The notes under the pieces are model-generated. The model was not told the origin of the DNA and searched no databases. It saw nothing but the letters and a program-made list of their open reading frames with translations. A program made the position numbers and the translations under genes. Below, piece by piece: positions 42,201 through 54,200 of a stretch of DNA of 64,000 nucleotides; positions within the stretch are counted from its first letter, which is position 1; each line of letters starts with the position of its first letter. The DNA is from Tubulanus polymorphus (taxonomy: Eukaryota; Nemertea; Palaeonemertea; Tubulaniformes; Tubulanidae), in assembly GCF_964204645.1 (NCBI RefSeq), contig NC_134029.1:17938450-18002449 (forward strand), given 5' to 3'.

Positions 42201-45200
42201 GTGAAACAATTCTAGTCTTTTCTAGCAAATATTTCTCTACTATAGCACTGAAAAAAATCAATAAAACAATACATCATTCAAACGTAGATCCAATATAGGA
42301 GAAAGTTCATAAATCTGTAAACTTTTTGGTCATTCCAGAATTCAGTGACTCCTTGAAGAGTAATCAAAGAGAAAAAAAATGTTTTCAAATTCAAGGCAGT
42401 TTAAATGGTCACCACGGTAAGTTATGGCAGCCATTTCAAGTCAAATTTCAACTAAGAAGTGGTGCTGATAGCCTGATAATGTACATGGTCCCTTTTTGTG
42501 GGAGACAAATGAGAAGCTTAATCTTGAATAGTTGTAATCAGTGAACCTACATCATTAACCACTACCAAGTTTTTACTAGGGGTGCAGGAACACGTCACCA
42601 TGTGCACTTAAAAGTGGTTTGAAATACTTGATTATCTGACAATTACAACATTCAACGCCCCCTGGTGAACATTTACATAAACCAATGACCTTGAAACTCG
42701 CCACAATCATAGAACGTGTCATAAGTTACAACTTTGCATGAGTGATAATGAAATGTGCATAGATCCGAATGAAGTTATCCCATTCAATGTGAGACGTTTC
42801 CTACAACAATTATCAAATATCAATACGATATTTTCCTCAAAAGCTATTCTCCTCATGATATCCATGTATGCAGATTATACTGATTTTGGGTTTTCCGTAA
42901 TGATGATTTTGTCACTTGGAAGCAATAAATCCCTATTGACTTGATTAGTCTGAATCAAAGTCCGTAGCACCATCACATAATCGTGAAATTTAATTGGTGC
43001 AGTCATCTATGCACTACAATTCATAACAATGTCGGACCACTCAGTGTGCGACCAAATTTATGATAGTTTTTATGAAAAATCACGGTAACATATAAGAAAC
43101 ACTGCGTACTTTTAGCAAAAAAGTGTGAGAATAACAATAGGGTTCCTATCACCATTGAAGAGACACTATATCTGTGTTGTGTTATTCCAGGGGTCCTATC
43201 TATGGAACTGGGTCCCAGTATCATAGATGTAGTAATCTTATCATTAAGTAGTAATCTATGGGTGTCCCGTTGATCATGCCAGAAACAAAATATACTGAGT
43301 TACTAAACTGGCATTTTCCAAAAATTCAAGAAGTTCGAAGTAGTGTAGCATAATTTCCCTATTTAGAGCGTAAAAATCCCCAATTCTTCAGAGTAGCTAA
43401 AATCCCCCACCTATTGAATGGAGAGCAATAGACACAATCTGAAGGTAAATTTATTCAAATTTCAGTATCGTATTACATAATCTTAAGTTCACTCATACTA
43501 GAAGTTATCACACAGCTAAAAAATAACGTAAGTTAAAAAGAGTTCATTACACAGTTCAGTTGGTATATGAACCAATGCTCAAGTGATTTTTAACTAAAAT
43601 TGTAGTACCAAAAAAATTCCCTGATAGTCAAACACATCTAGGCCGTGTCTACGTGCGAGCTGGTTAAATTCATTTTCAATCATTCTGTAATCATTCGAAT
43701 GCGAAACTGGTATTTAATATAGTGCGTCTACAGTTGTAGAACGCGGATAAAAATGAATGCAGATGGATAGAGTCCTGTTAAGTATTTGGAATGGTCGGAA
43801 TTTTGCCATTCTAATTAAGAATGGACCAAGTGTTCTAGCAAGAAGTCTGTTCCATTTCAGAGCTGTCTAACCTGGACCGACTTAAAAGACCAATCCAGGA
43901 AAGTTGCAAATTTTGGAACAGATGAAATCTGAGTGCGTGGACAGAAAAACTGGTTCCAGGTCCATTCTAAATCGTACTCGGCAGTATGAATTCAACGTAA
44001 AATAAACCGGTCAGTCACTAAATCGGCACAAACCGATGAGTATAAGTATTCAGATTTCATATCATTTTATATCATCTTAATATCTGTCTCCTGCATGTGG
44101 AGTGTCTGTTTTAATTGTCTGAAAATGACCTACAATTTACGATAGATTGATATGTCCAAACTGCAGTCATCAAAATTGTTTGAATAAATAACAGCCACTC
44201 ATAAATCAATCATTTAGATATAAATTTGAGAAAAATACTTGACAAGAGACATCTTGCGGGGCCAGTAACAACTATCTGAAGTCAATTCAGGTCTCGTTAA
44301 TAGTGGATCTAATGAATGCAGATTCAATGAATTCCCAGTTTATACTAGCATAGACACTGAATCGGCCAGCCCTGGTTAACTTTACAGGGTCCCGACAGAT
44401 CAGCCATTCCAGAATTAAAGGACTTTTCAACTGATTGTTATATGAGAATATTTCATATTTCGAGGAGTGTATGCATCAGTTTCATATCCCAATTACGGTA
44501 CACTCTCCTAAATCGGTACTGTTTATCTCAGTATACCGTTGATTCGGTGACTTAATAAGCAAATCCTTCACACTGATTAACCCCGGTTAATTAGTGTAAC
44601 TAATGAACATTAATGTAATCTAACGTATTTACGTATTGTATATTTAATTGCTATTTGAATTGAAAATAAATTCATATTTATTCATTCAATTTAACTTCGG
44701 TTTCTAATTCAGTAACCACCTAAACCATCTAATTCGGTGGAATCTGTGAGTATTGGCTTGTGACTTACTAAAATAGGCCTAAAACCTAAAAATTTTCAAA
44801 TTGCCAATTTCTCAAAATTCAAGGATATTCAAGGACTTTGAAAAACATTTTTGGTTTAGAAGGAGTTTTCAAGGAATCAAGGAGTCGTAGGGACCCTGCT
44901 TTGTACCGTCGGGGGTGTCCACTCAATAAATCATATCACGTCAATATCCAAATATTGTTCAAATTACGCACGCAATCTAATATTCATCGAGAAATAAATT
45001 CATTTATTTGAACTTCATTCGAAGGGTACTGGCGGGAAAGGGTTAAGCTGACCATTGTATACACAACTGTGGTTGAACAACAATAATTGATGGAATCGTG
45101 GTTTAATTGTGTTAGTTAGAGCATCAGGAATGTTACAGATATAACACCATAAACCATCCACGTGCATACACCCATCCACCTACGCTAAGCTGTAACTGCG

Positions 45201-48200
45201 TGTACCCGCAGCGGTTATACAACACTTAAAACTAAACAACTGAATGGACTGTAAGTCATTATTTCGAAAGCGTTAACCGACACAGGTAAAAATTTGATAC
45301 AGTTAAAAGATCGCATACAAGTAAAACACTAATGAATGCTAAAAAAAAACAATAGCAATCGATACACATAACAACTCTTTATGCGTGTCTCCTGGCGTTG
45401 ACGTGTACCGTATGATCCACTGATGACCTACTCACAAATACAAATCACCGAGAATTTTGCATGAATCTGAAAGTTGTTGCATCCAATCTATAGGTCGCAC
45501 TCCACTAAAATTTCATGCCCGTAGCCAGGGAGGCAGTTGGTAAGGGATGGACAAACCTAATATATATACACAGAGTTGCCACTTATGTGAAGCTAAAAAT
45601 CCGGAAAATAAGTCGGGGGTCTGGGGGACATCCCCCAAAAAAAATTTTGAAATTAGAACGCCAGGAGATGCGTTCTGGCGCAATACGCGTTATAGGCCTC
45701 ACTTTCATTACCGCCTATAGATCTTTTTTTCAAATAGCGATTGGTTCCGTCAAATACACCTCATACATAAACCAGAGAGCCAAAAAACAAACGAAGCGTC
45801 AATCGATTTCGATCGTCGCGTCATCTTGGTTTAATCGTGTACTGCGGGGTTGTTGCCACTACGTGGCAGCACAATACGGCTTTTTCGAACCCTCTACGGA
45901 GCCGTCACGTTTTGATGTTTAGGGTCGAATCCCGAATTGATTTTATTTCTTTCGCGATGTTTTCTTTTGTGGTTATTTGACTTCTCCCGAAAATCCGGAA
46001 ATGAAATTGGATTTTTTTAAAATCCGGAATTCCGGAGAAATCCGGAGAAGTGGCAACACTGTATACAATTAGTTCAAATTCAAAGATTCATCCATATGAA
46101 TTTCACTGATTTTTAGAACTAGGGGTCCATGGAAACGATGCCCACTCGGTGTTTGAAATGCTCGACAATCCGACAAAAAATGTTTAAGAAGTGCTGAATT
46201 CAACAAAGGCTGGATACAAGAAATTCCACGTTGCTCAAGATAGATGAACGAAAAACTTACCCATGAACCATACCGTTTTCCTTATAGTTGACCTGGATAT
46301 ATTTACCAAATCGACTGGAATTATTGTTGTGCACGGTTTTAGCGTTTCCAAAAGCCTAAAAAAGCGAAAATAAAAAATGCTTGACAATAAAAAACTTCGT
46401 TAATTATCGTAGATTATTACATGATAGATACAGATACGCGCATTCCAATATATAGTATACATGTTGTATTAACGACAATGAACGAACAATGTCGATAGCT
46501 ACCATATAGCATAGATCGGTTTGAACAGAAATATGAAATCAAAATGCTCAAATGGGATCCCTATAAAATTATAATTTTCCGGAATAAAATTCATATTTCT
46601 GAGGGATAATTACTCGCAGTTAGCGGAGGGTATAGTTCCCGAGAAGGGTAACTTCTAAAATGCGCCCCATCCTGAAGGAAATATTTTCCAGAAAAGACAT
46701 CGTCCATACATTAAGAGCCTAATTAAGTTTAAAGTTTTATTATATTCCCTGTGTTTTCCTCAAGAGAAATTAGTTCCCCGTTTTTTTTTTCCTGTTTTCT
46801 AGAATTGTGGTCACCCTGCTAATGTATTACAACATTTTTGTAAAGATTTTTAAGCGTAAAAAATAAACAGTGAATAGAAATAAGAGATATAGGGACTCTG
46901 GTAATGGATGCCATCAATCATAAATGGCAAGGGTCTGCATACTGCAATTATCAAACCATAATAATGAGGATTATGTTATTCAAAACCGATCTACACCTGG
47001 AAAACTTTGTAGTCTCTGATCTTTCAGATAACCTTATCATTGGTCTAACCATGGACATATAAACTAGTTTATACGTCCATGGTCAAACTAGATTCCGCAA
47101 TACAAATCACAAGTTCCCAATAGAAACTGGTAGATGTAATAATATAGAGCTTGCTGAAAGAACATGTCAATTGCACAATAATGGGATTGGGGACAAATAT
47201 CACAGTTCATAGTTAAATGATAGCAGGGAATTATATCTGGACAGGAGATTCTATACAATCCCAAACTTTTTCCAATAGGGCCTTAAGATAGAGTCGATCT
47301 GCGCAATCTGTGTATTGTTGTCGGTAAAATTATGAGAATTTTCACTAGATTCCCTATAAAACTCTCTGCTCATGAGTATATACCAATATTCAACTATGTA
47401 CCTATGTACTGTAGGCCTACGTAGTATAGGCCCAAAATAGCCGTGATCGCGTAAGCATTTTTGGCCAAAAATGTCGGACCAAACGTCGAGTCAGATTTGA
47501 GCATGGGAAAAATTATTTTGCGTGTGAATTGCTACTGGTTCTGGAAGTGACTCACTTCACTTTTTAAGTATTGTTTAGTATCAAGTGAGTAGTTTACTTG
47601 TTAGTGGTTTATGTGCCTCACTTTAGGCATTGGCCAAATTTGACTCCTGGCCTGGTTGGTGTCAATTTGTCCAGGGCCAAATCGTCTCAGTAAGGTCATG
47701 GCTGTTTCATTTTATGTACTGAAACGCTTAAATTGTCTTTTAATTAAAACCAGAGTTTGTCAAATAAAGTAAAAGTATCTGAATTGAATAGCCTTGTTAT
47801 TCACGCCATCTGAATTTATGGGAACCCCATCGGGACCGAGCCGATTTCTAACTTAAGACACCGTCGAAAATCTGATGGAACGTTTTTTTCATGAGCTACC
47901 AGTGGTTGTGACAAATTCCCGCTCCCTACAGAGACATCGGCGACGCAATTAAAACCTAACAGACCGCGACATATGAAGCACTTCGCTGTAATTGCGACTG
48001 CTCGCAGAAAATTATACACTCCAACGTGATGCCTGAAGCTGGGAGCGTCTCGAAATGTGAACGAACTCGCCGGATATTTTTAAACTCTATTGAGTCACAT
48101 TGAAATTTTCTGAATTTATCGTTACGGTCGTGAACTGAGGTAATTCCGGTTCACATGCTTGACGGGGGTTTGACTAAGAAGAAAATAAATCAAACTTAAC

Positions 48201-51200
48201 CCATTCACTGAGTCTACACCGCAGTGCAATGTATAAATCGGTGATTGACTTTGCTAATACACTGCACCACGGTGTAATTTTTTAAACGTCTTTTTCTCTA
48301 ATGAAGATGGTGACATCGGTCAAACACAGTTAGATATAAGTAACTATTGATACACCTCACCGCACCGTATAGAAGCATTATAGCGGATGCCTGTTATTGA
48401 TGCACGGGGCTGGAATTTTTCAAAATTTTCCCGCACATTAGGGTACTAATTAGTCAGCACCGAAAGGGTTAAGCACACGACACGAGCAACTTACAGGCCT
48501 GATGGTCAGTATGTTTTATTCGATTTTGATGAAATGATTGTAGGTTACATTTGACAAAATACACTTTCTGCTATAATCATATTTACACGGTATAATCGTA
48601 ACACAGACAGATGGCAGGACCAAATACTTAGGGTTCAATAAGGTTTTTCCCTCCGTCTCGATGATTTGCATGATTTATGCGTAAAAAATAGAACTCGATT
48701 CTAATGAATTAAATTTAAATGATTGAGCAATTCAATGGCGTGGCTAATTAACATATTCCAGACATCCATGCCTACGGTGCCATTTTGGGGGAAAAAAGCT
48801 ATTTCATCCAACTCGTTCACAATCATCAACGACAAATTTTCTGTGGTCCTCGTAAAATGTCCCCCAAAAACAAAATCAACTCAAGATTTCATTAAAATCA
48901 GTCTTGGAATACAAGATAAAATAATATGAAATAACTCCAGAAGTGAAACAGTACTGCTGGTTCACGAGAAACCCTGCAGCTAATCCAATCAAAGAGGAGA
49001 TATCGCTCTCTGATTGGCTTTAGAAACTGATATTTTCATGAAAAACCCCACATTGTCAAATGAATGTACTAACTGAAACAATTTTAGACCATTTAGGAAA
49101 TAAGATTGATAGAAATTTTTGGCCTATGGCAAAAAATCAGACAGCCAGGTCGTGAGCAGCATGGTACCTGGTACATTATATGATACAAACGGTCAAAACT
49201 CATGCTTTCATGGTAAGGACAATTTTTCGATTTTTTTCTCTGATTTTTCTCGTTAAGAAAATAATTTTAAGGTAGGTTACTGGTATGGCCCAATGTTTTT
49301 CGCCACCTGCATAAAAGGGTTAATCTACCGTATATTCACCACGAAGATTAACGTATCATGAGATAGCCCCCTGCGTATAAATGGCTTTTCGCCCCCGCCG
49401 CCGTCTAAAATGGTTCGTTTGTTCGTTCGAAGTTGATTAAACTCTGACTGATGTCGTCGTCGTTGTCGTCATCATCGCAAAAACTAAGCAACGATTCGTA
49501 AATTTCCTCTGGGAAAATGACAGATGATCATGTAGAGAGCTACGGAGACCGTGTATAAGCACCCTCTCTACGAGTATGCTGGCTTAAGATGACAATTTCA
49601 TACATCTGTGTAATGGGTTTACGCCATCTTTCTTGGGAGGCTAGTTACTGGCCGTTTCAAATTCTGGGGGCCAAGTAAAACTTAACTCCCAATCAGTTTT
49701 ACATCCGGAACATTCTAAGATGGGCAGAAGTATCCAGCCCGAAATATCAACAAGTTTGTTTCTCATGATTATGGTCTATACCAACTAGGACTGGCTGGTA
49801 TTGAAACGGTTTTTACAATTACCAGTCATATAAATAAGAGATTAAGACTGGCTGGTATAGTACATCCTTCGACTGAAAGGTATTTGATTGTTTGATCGAC
49901 ATTCCGTTTAGGTCAATTCTGATATCGATAAAACAAAGGGAAATCGAATCACTGCTCAATTTTGTATTTAACAAAGCCATACCGTTTATACGGCCCTGAT
50001 TCAGGTCCCGCGAACTCAAAGAAAATGCCTGAGATGAGATGACTGGTTAAGCTAGTGATGTTAAAGATGTTTTTGTCCTTTGAAGTCGATTATGTTAGAA
50101 GTCTACAGGTGGTAAATTAGAATTACTTGGATTTGTTTTTATTCAATGATTGGAAGGCTGTCTTGAAACCAGTGACGAAGACAACTTAATCTAGATGCGG
50201 TTGATAACAGCTCTGCGTGTTTGAATACTGACTTCACCAAAACCATCCTCATATTCTCAAAAAAATGTGCTTCATACCGCCTAACAATTACTTGAATTAC
50301 TTACGATTACTTATATAACTATAGTTCCTAATCGAAAACTTTCATCAGTTATTTGGGGTGGAATCGCTAATCTAGTAGATGTTTAAAGATGATATCATAA
50401 AAATAATTATCTTTCCTCAACACATTTGTGCAGATTTGTACCAATGAGTAAAATTCATGTATATCAACAAAAATATGCCATGCCGATCCTCCTTAATCAA
50501 TTTTTGCTATTAAGGTCAATAAAGTCTCAGTTTCTTTCATGTAAAGGCTCAATTATTGATGGCTACAGCTGTACTTCATACTCATACAAAATTATGAGAC
50601 ATCTATTGTTGTACCGTTTCAGGTTACAGAGACTGGAGAAGTCGATTTCTCCAATAAACAACAAATTTTCCAGATTCCACGCAGTTCATCTTAGTGCTTG
50701 CAATGTAGAATGAAGGCGTATTGTACTATACATTCAGTTATATGAGATTTCTATTTCGAGGATTCCCTCTCCCCTACAATAGGGCCTATGTATACATATA
50801 TATATATAACAACTGTTCACACGGGCCCCAGCCCATTTGGCGGGCCAAACTTGGCCTGACCTGACCAAAAACGTCGGACCCGGCCAGAGCCAAATTTTAG
50901 CATGAGACAAATGATTACGTTTGAATTGCAACTGGTACCGGAAATGACCCACTTCGCTTTGTTTGAGCATTGTTTAGTATCGAGTGAATGGTTTACGTAT
51001 GAATGCGCTTTCTAATTATTAGACATGGGCCAAATTTGGCTCGAGTCTGATCCATGCCAATTGAGCCTGGACCAAATCGTCTCCATGTGATCGTGGCTAA
51101 AATGTTTTCAATACCTAATTATTCTTATCCTATAAGAGTTTATCCAATTTTTGGTATCAGTTTCATTTCATCTATGCGATGCCAGACCTTGACACAACCC

Positions 51201-54200
51201 CAGTTTTGCCGGCTTTGATAACCCGCACCACGGAAAGCTTTGCAGCTTTATTTTCATGTTCATGCTCGATGTGTGCATTAGACTTTAACGAAGTCATCTA
51301 AAAACATAAAGTTAGTGAAGCTTTGATATTTTGGAAGATCAATTTCTCTCATATGACATCTGATTAATAGCCTAGATATATCTACTATTATAACCTAGTA
51401 CTGGAATTGAGCTAGGTTATAGAAATGACATTTTGAATCATACAGGCATATTGTACTTCAAGGCTTTATGCTTCCTGATATTGATAACCGAAAACAATTT
51501 AATTAGAACAAAATGAGGGCCAATAGGCCTATATAATATAAACAGAAAATCAGGCTTAACGTATCGACCATTGAAACTAAAACCTTATTACCTAAGGTAT
51601 GCATATATTCATTATCTTTAGTTATGACTTAGAGATTGAATTGGCTCTATAGAAATACCTTATCTCTTCGAGATACATATTTCAGTCATTGTCGAAGCGA
51701 AGAGTTGAGTTTATTAAGTAACCGACGAACAGTTGAAAGCGGTAAGTTGAAATAGTTTGTATTCATCAAACGCCCGCTAATTATCAAACAATTTGCAGTT
51801 CACAGTAATCGACATATAACTACCACACGGTTTCCACACACCGCGCTGAACTATCAAACTCATCACTAACCTTTATTCGACAAATATCTGCGCACGAACA
51901 GTCGCAACCGAATGAGATTAAAATGCCTCTCAAAATCAGAAACAAAGTTTCCACGAGTGACGTACTTTTAAATGCAATCAACATGCACGAAGCTCGATAA
52001 ATATAATTCTAGAGAGTATCTTCTGATGATACGAGAACCGCAATTGTCGCGTCAAAGTTTGAAAGCGCAGGTTACCTTTAAGTTTCTAATCAAGAAAAGA
52101 ATTAAATAAAACATCTTTTGATGGCAAAATCTTGAATGTCACGTATCCTGTCGGGATAGTTTCATTTCAATTATTGGTATCCCACCCAACAAAAAGGTTT
52201 CTAGTTCATTTATCAGTTCAATGAATAAGGGGAGCTGCAAACTCGCTAACAATACTACTATGTGCATCAGCAAGTATTCAGATACTTTTTTCTTCTTTTT
52301 TTCCTATTTTTGCATTTGGTCTAGATGATAGTTTCTATCATCTATGTATGCCGATGATAGTGCTATCATCTATGTACGCCTAATATATTTCCTTTACACT
52401 TGCGTATAATGCATTCTAAAAGCCGTTTGTAAGTCAATTCTGTAAGTTCTATGTACTGATGTATATAAGGTCCTATGGCAAAATTAAAGTTCTTGTAAAA
52501 AAGAAAACGAACTAAGGGCGCACAGACACCATGTCCAATTAGTGAAATACTTAGAAATCTGACTTATCCAATATTAGACGCCCCCTGGTGAATAAAACAG
52601 AAACCAATGACCTTTCAATCTCACCAAAATCGTAGAGCATAACATGAGTTACGATTATGCAATAGATAGTGGTAACAAAATATGCGTAGGAACCAATGTT
52701 GTATATTATTCAGGGATGAAAACAACTGCCGAAAACCGTCTTAAGGAGCACTCCTATTTACGGAGTGCTCCGATGTGACGCCCGCGATTGAGGTGATTAA
52801 AGCGATTGAGGTGATTTACACTGTTCTCAGGAATAAAGAAAATGTGAGAAAAAGTCGGAAATCCGTCTATGGTTGGAAGATTTTCATCCCTGTATTGTAT
52901 ATTGTTGTATAACATTGTACATTATTCAATATTCAACATGCCCTGCAGGGGGAAACGGAATTCATGGGTTATGGGGATGCATCTTCATGTGTTCTATGAC
53001 AGTGATATTAAATATCAAGACTATTAGATATAAAGACCTTTCAATATTCCCTCAAGGAGTCCAGGTTCAAGGACACCATGCCGGCTATGATTAGAAATGC
53101 TTGACAAATGCGACAATTTGAGTACCAACTCAAATCCCACAAGAGATAACAAAGAAACCAATGACCTTGAAACTAACCATTACAAAACATGCAGAGCTCC
53201 TGATATAAATTTAAACAAATTGTATCAGCCATACATCCTGATTCTGATTGGGAGAATCTTTAGGCTATATATGTGCCGAGGTAGATACACATCAAAACAA
53301 TACATAAACATTCCCATAAATCAATTCCATCTATGGACAATAAGTGAAAGTGAAAAATCGAAATGTCGAAATTTAAATGAAAATATCTGGGGTGAGCTCC
53401 AGATCACAAAAAAACTTTGATGATCCGAAATTGGAAGAATGGTTTTAAATGTATTAAAGAATATTTGAGGGAAATGTGTTCAGGCACTCCTCCGGATTCA
53501 GAAAACCAACTCGACCTAGAACCACTGACTATAGAAAGGGATAGCTCGAAAGTGTCGCGATTTGATTATTCGTGGATAGGCCGCTATAACCAAAACAAAA
53601 CATGTCTAGGATCAAAGCGGGTCCGTCGCTACGTGAGGTACTCCTCGCGTCGGGACTCACCTCTAAAACGGGGCCCGAGACGAGTATAGTCTGTTCCACG
53701 CCGCTACCGTGTAATCCTTTTTGACTGATGGCCGTCAAATGATGCAACAACAAATTCGTACTCTCCGTTTTGCCGGAGCCCGATTCGCCGGAGATGACGA
53801 TGCACTGGTTGTCGCGATCGCGCAACATCGTGTGAAACGCTGCGTCGGCGATCGCGAATATGTGCGGCGGCAACTCACCGAGTGCGCGGTTCTGGTACAA
53901 CTTCACATATTTCGGGTTGTAAATCGGGAAAAACTTGAACGGATTGACGGCGATCAGTATCGAGCCGACGTACGTGTAGATGTTGCCGACGTCGAATCGC
54001 GCGCGCAGGTTTTTCAGCAGCGTTTTCTCGTTCAGATCGGGCAGATTGCACAGATCGGTGTACTCCTTCGATTCGGACGTTTTCCGGATGAATAATCCGA
54101 GGTAATTCTCCTCGATCGGATTTGTGTCCGAGCACTCCATCCACTGGCCGGGTGTCGCGAGCGGCTCTTTTTTGCGTATGTAAAATCGATATCCGGTCGT

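Larger units (their letters stand above)
42248..46260 (-). other. MYO9 intron 2 (4.0 kb) with hAT-like element and dispersed repeats
   Basis: No coding exon is visible. It holds an hAT-like inverted-end element (45571-46061), a dispersed repeat fragment (46121-46190), another copy of that family near 42577-42950, and a second dispersed repeat at 44514-44899 that also occurs at 38329-38622. Confidence 0.65.
46356..53660 (-). other. MYO9 intron 1 (7.3 kb), repeat-rich, no exon seen
   Basis: This is the longest intron, between the P-loop exon and the switch I exon. It contains dispersed repeat copies (52505-52715, 53057-53230), inverted-end elements (47439-47703, 50813-51098), and a TTAA-flanked piggyBac-like MITE (48196-48472). 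The small plus-strand open frames near 53.1-53.7 kb resemble no protein I know and show no exon structure. Large first introns often carry regulatory sequence, but no element could be named. Confidence 0.7.

Noticed and set aside
45515-45922. 135-codon plus-strand open frame
   Set aside because: It overlaps the hAT-like noncoding element, and its sequence resembles no protein I recognise.
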